64,000 nt of DNA from an uncultured Granulosicoccus sp. (GCA_937924505.1 CALDSR010000041.1:62001-126000); one strand, 5' to 3'; shown: positions 18,375 to 30,247, counted from the first letter of the stretch. Translations and numbers: made by a program. Notes: a model not told the origin generated them from the letters alone.

Positions 18375-18408
18375 GAACTACATCACACTCTTTCGCGTGA
18401 TGTAGTTC
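18375..18408 (-). terminator. Hairpin 1 downstream of groEL
   Basis: A perfect 12-bp inverted repeat, GAACTACATCAC and GTGATGTAGTTC, has a 10-base loop and sits 24 bases after the groEL stop codon. No T-run follows at once, so alone it may protect the mRNA 3' end rather than terminate; the second hairpin follows 14 bases later. Confidence 0.55.
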
Positions 18409-18431
18409 TGCTTTGGTATCAAAAGTACGAC

Positions 18432-20147
<1,716 letters not shown>

Positions 20148-20179
20148 TCAACTGCATCCAAAGGTTGTTGCTTGGTGGT

Positions 20180-20467
20180 TTACTCGAAAACACCCATGAT
20201 GTCGTCTTCACGCATCACAAGGACTTCTTCACCATCGATCTTGATTTCCGTACCTGAGTACTTGCCAAACAGGACTTGGTCGCCCGGCTTGACGTCGAGA
20301 GGACGTACATCGCCATTTTCAGCGATCTTGCCCTTGCCTACTGACAGGACTTCGCCGCGGACGGGCTTTTCTGTGGCGGAATCGGGAATCACGATGCCAC
20401 CGGCACTGGTGCGCTCTTCGTCCATGCGCTTGACGACCACGCGGTCATGCAACGGACGAATGTTCAT
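20180..20467 (-). CDS. groES: Co-chaperonin GroES
   Basis: GroES is the heptameric lid of the GroEL chamber. The 95-residue product has the family length and begins [18 protein letters not shown]; the mobile loop ([14 protein letters not shown], about residues 17-30) and the [14 protein letters not shown]-terminus are typical. It is the first gene of the groES-groEL operon, with a consensus-like promoter and perfect CIRCE operator 67-120 bases upstream of its start. Confidence 0.98.
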   Translation of the reverse strand: MNIRPLHDRVVVKRMDEERTSAGGIVIPDSATEKPVRGEVLSVGKGKIAENGDVRPLDVKPGDQVLFGKYSGTEIKIDGEEVLVMREDDIMGVFE

Positions 20468-20533
20468 ACAAATACGTCTCCGAAATACGGTTGAATTGAA
20501 TGTGGATACAACGTTTTGGAACCAGACGGCTTG

Positions 20534-20560
20534 TTAGCACTCGCCGTCGAGGAGTGCTAA
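20534..20560 (-). promoter_or_regulatory. CIRCE element (HrcA operator)
   Basis: A perfect inverted repeat TTAGCACTC-N9-GAGTGCTAA, identical to the CIRCE consensus, lies 67 bases upstream of the groES start. CIRCE is bound by the repressor HrcA, which is inactivated by heat and depends on GroEL for activity, giving feedback control. The -10 hexamer of a promoter touches the element, so HrcA would block transcription initiation. Confidence 0.95.
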
Positions 20561-20587
20561 TTCTAAGGTCGCCGCTGGCGAAATCAA
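20560..20587 (-). promoter_or_regulatory. Sigma-70-like promoter of groESL
   Basis: On the minus strand TTGATT (20587-20582) is separated by 16 bases from TAGAAT (20565-20560), close to the sigma-70 consensus. The -10 ends on the first base of the CIRCE element, the usual architecture for HrcA-controlled groE promoters. I do not see a clear sigma-32 promoter beside it. Confidence 0.6.
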
Positions 20588-20672
20588 GCTTCGGGAGAGT
20601 CGAATTTCCACCAATCTCTGTCCAAGCGCGACATTCAACAGATTAGTGTTTATTTTTCAGCAAGTTAGAGGA

Positions 20673-21182
20673 TCAATCGAGCCGATGATAATCACCGTCG
20701 ATAACGTCGTCACGAGCTGAATTTTGCCTCGAGCCGGGATCTGATGGTGAACCTGTGCTCGATCCCGGATCGAAGCCAGGCCGGGCACCAGCGCCCATTG
20801 GCCTCCCACGACTCGTGACACCCGCCAGACTGACAACCGAACGCGATTTGATGTATCTGACGATTGCTTGGCGCGAAACTGGCACGAGACAAAGGAATCC
20901 AAAGGCATCGGTGACAAATCCTGGCGTCAACAACAGCACACCGCCAATCATCAAAAAGACCCCTTCGAGGAGCTGCTCAGCAGGCATTTCACCGGCCCCG
21001 AGACGTTGCTGGGCCGTAGATAGCGTTGCCAGCCCTTGTTGGCGCAACATCAAAGTTCCAATTATCGCCGTTAATATAACGATAGCGAGCGTCGATAACC
21101 AACCGATGGAGGCACCCACGCGCAGCAGCACAGCGATCTCGATAATTGGCATGAAAATGAACAACAGCAGTGCGTAGCGCAT
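20673..21182 (-). CDS. fxsA: FxsA family membrane protein
   Basis: FxsA is a small cytoplasmic-membrane protein; in E. coli overproduction relieves phage-T7 exclusion by the F plasmid, but its normal role is unknown. From the ATG at 21182 the product has 169 residues. Membrane helices lie at about 2-22 (RYALLLFIFMPIIEIAVLL), 27-50 and 75-100, with the conserved TLMLRQQG and LLLTPGFVTDAFGFLCLVP stretches. The last 60 residues form a polar, Gly/Ser/Asp-rich tail. It lies upstream of groES in the same direction, a conserved neighbourhood in proteobacteria, but the groESL promoter lies between them. Confidence 0.9.
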   Translation of the reverse strand: MRYALLLFIFMPIIEIAVLLRVGASIGWLSTLAIVILTAIIGTLMLRQQGLATLSTAQQRLGAGEMPAEQLLEGVFLMIGGVLLLTPGFVTDAFGFLCLVPVSRQAIVRYIKSRSVVSLAGVTSRGRPMGAGARPGFDPGSSTGSPSDPGSRQNSARDDVIDGDYHRLD

Positions 21183-21300
21183 CACGAACTCCAAAAAGGC
21201 ATACGAAGGAACCTAACGACTGCGCTCTACTCTTACAAGGGCTAATGCCAATAAGATATTTCATTGAGCTGACCCAGCTACAATACTAGATACACATCAG

Positions 21301-23859
21301 ATGAATGCTTTTTCGCCAATTCCTTTCGTTATGGAACCAGCAACAAGACGCACAAAGCGCTGCGCGGCTGACGCTGTGGCTGTCGAGCAGACGTCAAAGT
21401 GGCGATCTCGGATAGGTCTGGGCTTGTTCGCACTATTGATCAGTGCCACAGCCAGTGTGACCAATGCGCAATCGGACAACAACCTCTTCGGCGACCCTGA
21501 ATTACTGTCCCCGGAAGAGGCCTTCAGCCCGGAAGTCTCGAATGTCACTGCCGATGCAATAACCGTCGAATTCACGATCGCTGAAGGTTATTACTTATAT
21601 AGGGACAAATCGAAATTCACTGTGCGGACATCGGCAGGTGAGACACTCGATGCGGCTATTGTCGAAACAACTTTCTCGGAATCAACAATTTTCCACGACG
21701 AGATCTTTGGCGATTCGGCGATCTTTCGTGATCAGGGCATTGCAACACTTTCACATGTACTGGCACCCTCGTCAGATGCACTTGAACTGACCGTCACTTA
21801 TCAGGGCTGCGCCGACGTCGGGCTATGCTACCCACCAACCAAAGCCACCTTTGATATTGCATTGCCTGCCGCAGAGGTCATGTCCGCAGTCAACACACCG
21901 GCTATTGCACCGGACAATACCCTTGGCAATCCCAGCCTTATCGACACCGATGCTCTAGCTGATCTCTTCGGTAGCAACAACGGCCTGGGAGAAGAAGAGC
22001 AACTATTAAGTCCAGAACAAGCGTTTGTGCCATTGATCATGTCGACCCGGGCCAATCAGGTCAGTCTTCAGTGGCAGATTGAGCCGGGCTACTATTTGTA
22101 TCGCGACAAACTAGGTTTTTCCCTCGCTGATGCGGGCGATGCGGTCGTGGTATCTGCCGACATCGACGAGGGGATCATCGAGCACGATGAGTTCTTTGGC
22201 AATGTCGCCGTGCTGCGCAATATAGCCAATGTATCGCTCGACCTGAATCCAGCGGTGTCAGTTGCGCCGACCGAGGCTCTATTGTCGATCAAGTACCAAG
22301 GCTGCGCAGATATAGGCGTCTGTTTCCCACCCGAAACAATCGAAGTCCCCGTTGTCTTTGACGATGCCACGATGTCAGTGGTGGGCAGAACCTTATCGAA
22401 CGCCACCTTCGGTAACGCAAGCATCACTGGCGGTGGTAGTAGTGGCGACCTTCTCGCATCATCAATGGTCACGACATCAACAGCAACAACAGTCGCTTTT
22501 GACAACGGTATCACCTCTCAATCCGAACAGGACCGCATCACCAGCCTGTTGGCTTCAAAGGGTATCTGGCTAATCATCGCAACATTTTTCGGCCTTGGTT
22601 TGTTGTTGTCATTTACACCCTGCGTGCTACCGATGTTTCCTATCCTGTCCAGTCTGATTGTCGGACAAGGCGACACGCTAAGCACCGGCAAGGCATTTCG
22701 TCTGTCGCTTGTCTATGTGCTGGTCATGGCAGTGACCTATGCCATCGTTGGCGTACTGGTTGGCATGTCCGGCTATAACATTCAGGCGGCGTTGCAGAAT
22801 CCGTGGGTCTTGTCGAGCATTGCATTGATTTTTGTCTTGCTGTCACTGTCAATGTTTGGCCTGTACGAACTGCAAATACCAGTGTCCTGGCAACAAAAGC
22901 TGACAAGCTGGTCAAACAATCAACGCAGCGGCGAATACGGTGGCGTGGCCATCATGGGATTCGTCTCAACGCTGATTGTCGGACCTTGTGTAACCGCCCC
23001 GCTTGCAGGGGCTCTTTTGTTCATTGCCAACACCGGCAATGCAGTAACCGGTGGCATCGCCTTGTTTGCCCTGGGCATTGGCATGGGCGTCCCACTACTG
23101 CTGGTTGGTACGTCTGCCGGAACCTTGGTACCCAAAGCAGGTTTGTGGATGGGCAAGGTCAAGCATGTTTTTGGCATCCTGATGCTGGCGATGGCCATAT
23201 GGATGCTGTCACGCATTTTGTCCAGTGAAGTCACCATGGGACTGTTCGGGGTGCTTGCAGTCATGAGCGCTGTCTACCTTGGCGCGACAGACACCTTGAA
23301 TACCGACAGCAATGGTTGGCAACGACTGGGCAAAGGCAGCGGCATACTCGTCGGTCTCTACGGTCTGGCACTCTGTCTCTCCGCGATGACGGGTACCGGT
23401 AGTTACAGCTCACCTTTACGTGGTTTCACTGGCAGCATAGCGAACTCGGCAGATGCAGGCGCTGCTGCTCACCAAGGTCTGCAATTTGCGCCGGTAAAAA
23501 GCGTAGCCGGCTTGCAAGAGGTCGTTGCCAGGGCAAAGGCATCAGGTAAACCTGTCATGCTCGACTTCTACGCTGACTGGTGCGTCAGCTGCAAGGAAAT
23601 GGAAGCATTCACCTTTACAGACGAGCGCGTTCAAAAGCTGTTATCAAATGTGGTACTTGTTCAAGCGGATGTGACCAAGAACGACGAACTGGACAAAGAG
23701 CTGTTAAAACACTTTAGCCTGTTCGGACCGCCGGCGATTATTTTCTACGATCCCAGAGGTCAGGAATTGCCGCCAGCAAGAGTGGTGGGTTTCATGTCGG
23801 CCAAAAAATTCAGTGCACACATAGAGCGCTTTATCGGGACCTCAGTCGCCTCTCGCTGA
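21301..23859 (+). CDS. dsbD: Thiol:disulfide interchange protein DsbD with two N-terminal alpha domains
   Basis: DsbD moves electrons from cytoplasmic thioredoxin across the inner membrane to periplasmic reductases such as DsbC and to cytochrome c maturation. The product has 852 residues; the usual length is about 570-600. After a signal segment (about 34-56) come two DsbD-alpha-like domains: residues 67-190 with Cys170/Cys176 (TYQGCADVGLCYPP) and 235-355 with Cys335/Cys341 (KYQGCADIGVCFPP). Eight membrane helices follow from about 422, with Cys441 (FTPCVLPMFP) and Cys563 (VGPCVTAPLAG). The C-terminal thioredoxin-like gamma domain carries WCVSC (Cys761/Cys764). The duplicated alpha domain is the odd feature. 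An internal start at Met11 is possible. Confidence 0.95.
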   Translation: MNAFSPIPFVMEPATRRTKRCAADAVAVEQTSKWRSRIGLGLFALLISATASVTNAQSDNNLFGDPELLSPEEAFSPEVSNVTADAITVEFTIAEGYYLYRDKSKFTVRTSAGETLDAAIVETTFSESTIFHDEIFGDSAIFRDQGIATLSHVLAPSSDALELTVTYQGCADVGLCYPPTKATFDIALPAAEVMSAVNTPAIAPDNTLGNPSLIDTDALADLFGSNNGLGEEEQLLSPEQAFVPLIMSTRANQVSLQWQIEPGYYLYRDKLGFSLADAGDAVVVSADIDEGIIEHDEFFGNVAVLRNIANVSLDLNPAVSVAPTEALLSIKYQGCADIGVCFPPETIEVPVVFDDATMSVVGRTLSNATFGNASITGGGSSGDLLASSMVTTSTATTVAFDNGITSQSEQDRITSLLASKGIWLIIATFFGLGLLLSFTPCVLPMFPILSSLIVGQGDTLSTGKAFRLSLVYVLVMAVTYAIVGVLVGMSGYNIQAALQNPWVLSSIALIFVLLSLSMFGLYELQIPVSWQQKLTSWSNNQRSGEYGGVAIMGFVSTLIVGPCVTAPLAGALLFIANTGNAVTGGIALFALGIGMGVPLLLVGTSAGTLVPKAGLWMGKVKHVFGILMLAMAIWMLSRILSSEVTMGLFGVLAVMSAVYLGATDTLNTDSNGWQRLGKGSGILVGLYGLALCLSAMTGTGSYSSPLRGFTGSIANSADAGAAAHQGLQFAPVKSVAGLQEVVARAKASGKPVMLDFYADWCVSCKEMEAFTFTDERVQKLLSNVVLVQADVTKNDELDKELLKHFSLFGPPAIIFYDPRGQELPPARVVGFMSAKKFSAHIERFIGTSVASR

Positions 23860-23900
23860 GGAAGTACGTTCGATGGTGACGGCTGATAGGGGCGCGGACA

Positions 23901-24530
23901 TTACCGACCGCGCTTGCACAAGTAGGCATGCCAAAGCATGCGAGCCGCTGCACCTCGACACGGTGACCAGCGCGCAGCCATCGCATCGAGTGACGCATAA
24001 TCGGGCACATCAGAGAGTGCATAGCATTCCATCGCACTGACTGCCAAGGCACGATCCCCACTCGCCCAGGCATCAGCACGACGCATTGCCATCAGCAGAT
24101 ACACCCCTGCGGTCCAGGGGCCAATACCACGGATTTCGACCAAGGCATCTATCACGGCCTCGTCATCCAGTTTGCGCAAACGTATCAGATCAAGACGATC
24201 ATCAAGCAGTGCTTGCGCGATCGACTGGCAATAGCTGAGCTTGCGTTCACTGATACCGGCATCACGCATGGACTTCTCGGACACACGCAGAAACTCAACC
24301 GGGGTCATTGAGGGACACAAGGCTTGCACACGAGCCAGAACCGCAGCGGCACTGGCCAAGGAAACTTTTTGTTCCAGAACGATATGCATAAGCGTCTGGA
24401 AGTCCTGTCGACGCTGCCACAACGGCGGAACGCCATACGTTTGCAGCAGCTCCTTCATCACCCGATCCTGAGTGGATAGCTGCAGAAGCGCTTGTTTCAG
24501 CGTCTGGCGAGTCAGTATGTCACTTCTCAT
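23901..24530 (-). CDS. AlkA-like DNA-3-methyladenine glycosylase (HhH-GPD)
   Basis: This protein should remove alkylated purines from DNA. The ATG at 24530 gives 209 residues, beginning MRSDILTRQTLKQ; a start 45 bases upstream is also open. The helix-hairpin-helix is clear in LVEIRGIGPWTAGVYLLMA (about residues 130-148), and the catalytic aspartate is Asp159 in ASGDRAL, which follows it at the normal spacing. The absence of a C-terminal Cys4 iron-sulfur motif separates it from Nth and MutY. It lacks the N-terminal domain of E. coli AlkA and is like the shorter Mag/AlkA type. It is convergent with dsbD. Confidence 0.88.
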   Translation of the reverse strand: MRSDILTRQTLKQALLQLSTQDRVMKELLQTYGVPPLWQRRQDFQTLMHIVLEQKVSLASAAAVLARVQALCPSMTPVEFLRVSEKSMRDAGISERKLSYCQSIAQALLDDRLDLIRLRKLDDEAVIDALVEIRGIGPWTAGVYLLMAMRRADAWASGDRALAVSAMECYALSDVPDYASLDAMAARWSPCRGAAARMLWHAYLCKRGR

Positions 24531-24614
24531 GGCTGCGCTACTATAGGTCAATGATCCGGCTATCAGCACAATCAAGCCGAAAAAGTACGGTGACCGCCTA
24601 TCAGAAAAATGCGT

Positions 24615-27122
24615 TTACAAATGCAGGACTTCGCCAGATAACGCCTCTGGGATAGACGCCGAGTGCAACTCACGAACCACCTTCAAAACGCTTGGGTCTC
24701 CCGGCAACAAGGTCACTCCATTATCTGACCAAACACGTCGACCACCCAGTTCGAGGGTGACGAAAAATGCTGGCACATCGGTAGTCAACTCACACTCAAG
24801 CCCATCGGACGTCTCACGAAATTCAGTTTTGATGACAGGTTTTTGGATCGCATAGTCCTTATAGGGTCGTGGCCAGTACTCGCTTTTACCAATATGCTCA
24901 CCCGATTCATCTGCCCATCGCACAAGAACAAAACAATCTTCAGGTACAAGCGCCGCATCAAGATCCAATAGAGAAACAGCTGAATTTGTGGACACGCTCC
25001 CCTGCACTTGCCAGGTCTCCTTGACCGAACCCGACATATCAATCGCACAGGCCATCACCTTCAGAACCACATCACGGGCAGAATCGTTTACCGCTCGAAC
25101 CGCTACCGTCTGAGGCTTTGTTTGTCCGTTTTGCGGTTCATCCAATGGCATGGAGCGAGCTGCGGCATTCAACGGCAACGCAACTGGAACCATCACGACA
25201 CGCACATCGCTGTAGAAATCACGAGCCGCGTAATGCAATAACTTCCAGCCACCGCCATATTCAAGGGACGACCAGGATGCCACTGGCCAGGTGTCATTCA
25301 ACTGCCAATACAAGGTGCCCATACAATGTGGCTTGAGCGAACGCCAGTAATCAACAGCGGTACGAATCGCCATCGCCTGCTGACACTGGGATAGAAACAA
25401 TGTGCGATGGAAAGAATCCGGAAAGGGGAAGTAACGCACCAGGGTTTCAACGATACGCGCGTTTCCACCGATATTACGCTGATGAATACCCATCACCGAC
25501 GATGACACGTTCTGATCTTCGGTGTTGGCAAAGGTGTCAACAATTGCTTGCGATGGAAACGATTGGAAACCAAATTCCGAACAGAATCGGGGATGAATTT
25601 CCTGATAGGCGGCAAAAGGTTTAGCCTCATGCCAGACATCCCAGAAATGCATATCACCGGCGGTATCGTCTTTCCAGCCGTCCGCATAATTCATGCGCCC
25701 CAGAGACGGCGAGCTCGGCCACCAAGGCGTTTCCGGTGCTTCATGAAATACAGCGTCTTCAAGCACAGTATTCAATCGGACGTAATTAGCCAGGTATTGA
25801 TCGCGATGCTTGATGGTGATGTCCCACCACTTCAGGGCACCGACCAGTTCATTATCACCACACCACAATGCAATACACGCAAAGCGCGACAATCTGCGAA
25901 CCTGTTGCCTTGCTTCGTCACGCACGGAAGCAATCCAGTCAGCATCACCAGCGGGATAGTGATGGCAGCTGAACATGAAATCCTGCCAGATCAGAATTCC
26001 CAACTCATCACAAAGCTCGTAGAACCAATCAGCTTCGTACTGACCGCCACCCCAAACACGCAGCATATTCATGTTTGCATCAACGGCAGATTGCAATAAT
26101 TCCCTTACGTCATCTGGCCTGGCTCTCGAAGGTAGTGCATCTGGCGGTATCCAGTTTGCGCCGCGCATGAATATCTGCTGGCCATTGACCGCAATGGCGA
26201 AACCACTGCCCCCCGCGTCGGCATCCGGCTGACAGATAATTTCGCTTCGACAGATACCGATCTTGTGCTCCCACACATCACCCGCTATGTCCAGTCGCAA
26301 GTTATGTCGGGTTTGATCACCTGTTCCGGCCGGCCACCAGAGTGTCGGTTGCCCGACCGGTAGTGACAAGGTGAAGCTTTGCATACCCGGATAGACGCTC
26401 AGGGTTTCGGTCAGTGTCACATCGTCAAATGACAAACGACAATCGACCTGTCCGGACTCACAACACAGTAGCGCAATGGATAGATTCAGCGTGACATCAT
26501 CTCCCGCGAATACCGTTCGCACTGATACATCATCAAGGCGCGCACGCTGATAAGACTCTAGTGCAACACGGCCATATACACCGATGGGCATCAGTGCAAT
26601 ATTCCAGTCCCAACCAGAATGACAAGGCGTCTTGCGCAGAAATTGATTATTCGGAATTCGACAATTTGACGAATTGGGTAATTCAAAGGGATAGGTTTGC
26701 GCTCGTTCGGCAGCAATATCGCGAGCAATCGCAAATTCGATCCGAACAGTATTAACGCCCGAAAGCAGCACAGCCTCTATCGGAAACGCATAGCGAAGAA
26801 ACTGATTCTGGCAGTGCCCTACCGCTTGGTCATTGACGAAAACAGATGCAATGCAATCGACAGACTCAAGCACCAGAGTCGTAGGCCGATTCAATGCATC
26901 AGGTTTGACATCAAACGTACGTTCAATGATCCAGTTGGACTGGTTTACCCAGTCGACAGCAAGCTCGTTGTCTCGATAATAAGGGTCTGGAATTTTGTCA
27001 GCGTCCAACAAGGCCGAATGAACATCGCCGGGTATGGAAAACGCGATAGCCTTGTCAGATGATTCGTCATCTGCACGGCGCAATATCCAATTACCATTGA
27101 GGTTATCACGCATATGCTTCAA
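24615..27122 (-). CDS. Glycoside hydrolase family 2 beta-mannosidase
   Basis: This enzyme is expected to release mannose from the non-reducing ends of beta-mannosides and mannooligosaccharides. The 835-residue product has the domain order of bacterial and animal beta-mannosidases: a sugar-binding jelly roll with [11 protein letters not shown] and [20 protein letters not shown], an Ig-like domain, then a TIM barrel. The acid/base Glu lies in [14 protein letters not shown] (about residue 424) and the nucleophile Glu in [13 protein letters not shown] (about 516). [24 protein letters not shown] sequence (here [20 protein letters not shown]) is characteristic. There is no signal peptide, so it acts on imported sugars. 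It ends the transport operon. Confidence 0.93.
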   Translation of the reverse strand: MKHMRDNLNGNWILRRADDESSDKAIAFSIPGDVHSALLDADKIPDPYYRDNELAVDWVNQSNWIIERTFDVKPDALNRPTTLVLESVDCIASVFVNDQAVGHCQNQFLRYAFPIEAVLLSGVNTVRIEFAIARDIAAERAQTYPFELPNSSNCRIPNNQFLRKTPCHSGWDWNIALMPIGVYGRVALESYQRARLDDVSVRTVFAGDDVTLNLSIALLCCESGQVDCRLSFDDVTLTETLSVYPGMQSFTLSLPVGQPTLWWPAGTGDQTRHNLRLDIAGDVWEHKIGICRSEIICQPDADAGGSGFAIAVNGQQIFMRGANWIPPDALPSRARPDDVRELLQSAVDANMNMLRVWGGGQYEADWFYELCDELGILIWQDFMFSCHHYPAGDADWIASVRDEARQQVRRLSRFACIALWCGDNELVGALKWWDITIKHRDQYLANYVRLNTVLEDAVFHEAPETPWWPSSPSLGRMNYADGWKDDTAGDMHFWDVWHEAKPFAAYQEIHPRFCSEFGFQSFPSQAIVDTFANTEDQNVSSSVMGIHQRNIGGNARIVETLVRYFPFPDSFHRTLFLSQCQQAMAIRTAVDYWRSLKPHCMGTLYWQLNDTWPVASWSSLEYGGGWKLLHYAARDFYSDVRVVMVPVALPLNAAARSMPLDEPQNGQTKPQTVAVRAVNDSARDVVLKVMACAIDMSGSVKETWQVQGSVSTNSAVSLLDLDAALVPEDCFVLVRWADESGEHIGKSEYWPRPYKDYAIQKPVIKTEFRETSDGLECELTTDVPAFFVTLELGGRRVWSDNGVTLLPGDPSVLKVVRELHSASIPEALSGEVLHL

Positions 27123-27230
27123 CCTCTAGAGTGGCTGATTATCGAAACACACTTGTTGTATTACCCGAGACAAACAGCAAAACCAGCCCGCTGTGATTGA
27201 CACACCGATAAACCGGGTTTCCGATCTGCC

Positions 27231-28358
27231 TCAGGCAAGCAAAGCACGAGCTGCAACGTCGTCAAGAGCTGCCGGTCGCTCACAGCTGCTTGAAATATCT
27301 ACAATGCGCTTTTCATCACCTGACTTCAAAATTGATGTCATGACATCGATCACATGCAGTGCAAATCGGTTGTCACATCGATGTGCACGGCCCTCATCAA
27401 TAGCCGCAATCATGTCGGCGAGCCCGATGCCGCGATAATTCGCGCGCGGCTCCTCATCACTGCCATCTTCTGGAAATTGATTGAGCTCCGCCAACGGATG
27501 GTCGACCTTGACCATCTCAGTCTCCAGACCACTATTGAGCCGAAGTTCGCCACCGAAAAAATTCGGATCTGGTACGTACAAGGTACTATTCCTGCCGTAG
27601 AGCTCCATGCAATTGTGCTCATGGGACCAGACATCCCAACTCATGCCGAAACTTATCTGTGCACCTGATACAAACTCCAGCAAAGCGGTAGTCGACGTTG
27701 CAGTACCAACCGGAATTGTCTCCCCGGCGCGTGGCTCACTGGAAATCGTACGCGTTGAGAATGGCATTGACGTCATCGCGACAACACGACTTACCGGGCC
27801 GATCAATTGCACAAGATTACTGATGTAATAGGGCCCCATGTCAAGAACAGGGCCGCCACCCGGCTGATAGAAGAAGTCCGGATCAGGATGCCAGTCTTCC
27901 ATGCCATGGTTCATGAAATGACAACTGCCCCCGACAATGGCACCGACACGATCAGAATCAACCAGGGCTCTGGCGGCCTGATGGGCACCACCGAGGAAAG
28001 TATCCGGCGCAGATCCGATGCGCACATTCTGCTCTTCAGCCAATTTGCCAAGCGCAAGACCATCATCAAGTGTCAATACATAGGGCTTTTCCGAATAGAC
28101 GTGCTTCCCTCCTTTGATCACGGCGGTTGATACTTCCGCATGCACAGCGGGTATGGTCAGATTGATGACCGCCTCGATTGAGGAATCACGGAGCATGGCT
28201 TCCACCGTCATTGCCTTGCAAGCGTATTCTTCAGCTTGCGCCTTGGCCCGAGATTCATCCAGATCACTAACGGCCGTGATCGTAATCCCGCGAAACAGCG
28301 ACGCCAACTCGAGATAGGTTGTCGATATGTTCCCGCAACCAATAATGCCTACATTCAT
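27231..28358 (-). CDS. Gfo/Idh/MocA family oxidoreductase
   Basis: This is an NAD(P)-dependent sugar dehydrogenase-type protein of 375 residues. The N-terminal Rossmann fold starts with NVGIIGCGNISTTYLEL, the dinucleotide-binding GxGxxS/T-like loop, and is followed by the conserved EKPYVLT (EKP motif with the catalytic-site lysine) near residue 95. The C-terminal alpha/beta domain has MNHGMEDWHPDPDFFYQPGG, found in many putative sugar dehydrogenases. The substrate cannot be told. Its start overlaps the stop of the upstream isomerase-like gene by 4 bases (ATGA), so both are probably made together. Confidence 0.9.
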   Translation of the reverse strand: MNVGIIGCGNISTTYLELASLFRGITITAVSDLDESRAKAQAEEYACKAMTVEAMLRDSSIEAVINLTIPAVHAEVSTAVIKGGKHVYSEKPYVLTLDDGLALGKLAEEQNVRIGSAPDTFLGGAHQAARALVDSDRVGAIVGGSCHFMNHGMEDWHPDPDFFYQPGGGPVLDMGPYYISNLVQLIGPVSRVVAMTSMPFSTRTISSEPRAGETIPVGTATSTTALLEFVSGAQISFGMSWDVWSHEHNCMELYGRNSTLYVPDPNFFGGELRLNSGLETEMVKVDHPLAELNQFPEDGSDEEPRANYRGIGLADMIAAIDEGRAHRCDNRFALHVIDVMTSILKSGDEKRIVDISSSCERPAALDDVAARALLA

Positions 28359-29098
28359 GTAAATTGCCTCGCAGAAGCAATCGAGCGTTCCGCAAATCGT
28401 TCAAGGTTATTGGGGTTGTCATGCTCGACAGCATAGAGCGCCGCACCGGTTTTCAGTAGTGCAGGCATCAACGCCTTCCAATCCACCGTACCGTGTCCGA
28501 AATCAGCCCAACCGTCTTCATCGGTGCATTCCCCCTCTGGCGCTATGTCTTTCAGATGTACCGCGGAAATTCGCGAGCCGTATTTTTCGATCCATGGCAT
28601 CGGATCGGCAGCGGCGCGTACAATCCAGGCAACATCGATTTCCCATTGAATATCCTTGGCTTCGTCGAGAAGCACTTGCATCGGCACAGTGCCATCGGAC
28701 AATGCCTGAAACTCGAAATCATGATTGTGCCAGGCGAATGTGAAGCCATCGTCAATCCAGGGTCTCGCCAGTACACTCAATTCCTGAGCCAGTGCACTCC
28801 ATTCGGACTTGGACTCAGGACGTTCCTCAAGATCAAGATAAGGACAAACGATATGCCTGACAGCAAAGTCTCGGGCACGCGCTCGCATGGCATCGCTGGA
28901 GTCGCGCAAAGGACCCAAATTGACATGCATCGACGGCACCGACAAACCATGGGTTTTCAGGGCGTCCCTGAATCCATCCGCATCGACAAAGTTATCGCCA
29001 TAGGCCTCAACCTGTGTAAAGCCGGCGCGACTGATAATTCTCAGTGCTTCACTGATCTCGGTGTTTCTCGCACTGTACAACTGAAACGACCACTCCAT
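28355..29098 (-). CDS. Sugar phosphate isomerase/epimerase family protein (AP endonuclease 2 fold)
   Basis: The 247-residue product has the xylose-isomerase-like TIM-barrel pattern: FQLYSARNTEISEALR at the start, GFTQVEAYG, PSMHVNLGPL and the metal-binding strands FAWHNHDFEF (His, Glu), WEIDVAWIVRA (Glu, Asp) and AVHLKDIAPEG (His, Lys, Asp). Such proteins isomerise or epimerise sugars or inositols using a divalent metal. It is 36 bp after the ABC ATPase gene and overlaps the oxidoreductase gene by 4 bases. A paired oxidation/isomerisation route for the imported sugar is an inference. Confidence 0.88.
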   Translation of the reverse strand: MEWSFQLYSARNTEISEALRIISRAGFTQVEAYGDNFVDADGFRDALKTHGLSVPSMHVNLGPLRDSSDAMRARARDFAVRHIVCPYLDLEERPESKSEWSALAQELSVLARPWIDDGFTFAWHNHDFEFQALSDGTVPMQVLLDEAKDIQWEIDVAWIVRAAADPMPWIEKYGSRISAVHLKDIAPEGECTDEDGWADFGHGTVDWKALMPALLKTGAALYAVEHDNPNNLERFAERSIASARQFT

Positions 29099-29134
29099 TT
29101 AAAAATCTCCTACAAGCAATTGAATTGAGACGGC

Positions 29135-30247
29135 CTAGAGGCGGACGCCGGAGTCCAGGTCAAACAAAGAGGCCTTGGCAGGATCGAACCCTGCCATGAT
29201 TTTCTGCTCAGGCGACACATCGGCTTCTGAATCAAGTCTAGCGTTGAGCGAATAACCGGCAAAGGTTGTCCAGGCTACTGTGTCAGCACCCATGGGTTCA
29301 ACAATATCAACCACCACATGCGTGTTGACGGGACGCTCTGACGCGGCCTCGCCAAGCACTACATGCTCAGGTCGAATACCAAGCTCGACCCGCTGCCCAT
29401 CACGCGGTTCGGCAGCGAAATCATACGAGTTCAAAGGAATATCTATGGCCCTTTGCTGACTGTCATCAGCTGCTTGACACTGAAACTGCCAACGCGCGGC
29501 TGAGCGTTTCAATACACCCGGTAAAAAATTCATGCTTGGCGAGCCGATAAACCCGGCGACAAAACGATTCTGTGGCCGATGGTAAATTTCTTTCGGTGAT
29601 CCGAGTTGCTGAATCAAACCATTTTTCATGATCGCGATTCGATCAGCAAGTGTCATGGCTTCGATCTGGTCATGCGTTACATACACGATCGTATTTCCCA
29701 AGCGGTGATGCAAGCGTTTGATTTCTACTCGCAAATCAGTTCTAAGCTTGGCATCGAGATTCGATAAAGGTTCATCAAACAAAAACACATCCACATCTCT
29801 GACCAGCGCCCGACCAATGGCGACTCGCTGTCGCTGTCCGCCTGACAAGGCAGCCGGCTTTCGCTTCAAAAGCGGTTCGATCTGCAGAATCTCCGCGGCG
29901 CGATCGACCCGCTTGCGGATTTCAGCCCGTGGCAAGCCAGCAACTCTAAGACCAAACGACAGATTCTTTTCAACCGTCATCTGCGGATACAGAGCATAAG
30001 ACTGGAAAACCATGCCTATGCCACGATCTTTGGGTTCTTCCCAGGTCACATTTTTGTTATTGATGAAAATCTGGCCATCGGTCACGTCCAGCAACCCTGC
30101 GATGCAATTCAGCAAGGTAGACTTGCCACATCCCGATGGTCCCAACAACACCAGAAACTCACCTTCGGCAACTTCAAGATTGAGTTGCTTGAGCACCTTG
30201 ACCTGACCAAATTCCAGGTCAAGGTTACGAATATCGACACTGCTCAT
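29135..30247 (-). CDS. Sugar ABC transporter ATP-binding protein (MalK/UgpC type)
   Basis: This 370-residue ATPase powers the sugar importer encoded by the three upstream genes. Walker A is GPSGCGKSTLLNC (about residues 33-45), the Q-loop lies in GMVFQSYALYP, the signature is LSGGQRQRVAIGRALVRD and Walker B is VFLFDEPLSNLDAKLR, followed by the switch histidine in VTHDQIEAMTLAD. The extra C-terminal domain of about 130 residues, typical of MalK-like ATPases, starts near residue 235 and contains LGIRPEHVVLGE. Its start overlaps the stop of the upstream permease gene by 4 bases. Confidence 0.95.
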   Translation of the reverse strand: MSSVDIRNLDLEFGQVKVLKQLNLEVAEGEFLVLLGPSGCGKSTLLNCIAGLLDVTDGQIFINNKNVTWEEPKDRGIGMVFQSYALYPQMTVEKNLSFGLRVAGLPRAEIRKRVDRAAEILQIEPLLKRKPAALSGGQRQRVAIGRALVRDVDVFLFDEPLSNLDAKLRTDLRVEIKRLHHRLGNTIVYVTHDQIEAMTLADRIAIMKNGLIQQLGSPKEIYHRPQNRFVAGFIGSPSMNFLPGVLKRSAARWQFQCQAADDSQQRAIDIPLNSYDFAAEPRDGQRVELGIRPEHVVLGEAASERPVNTHVVVDIVEPMGADTVAWTTFAGYSLNARLDSEADVSPEQKIMAGFDPAKASLFDLDSGVRL

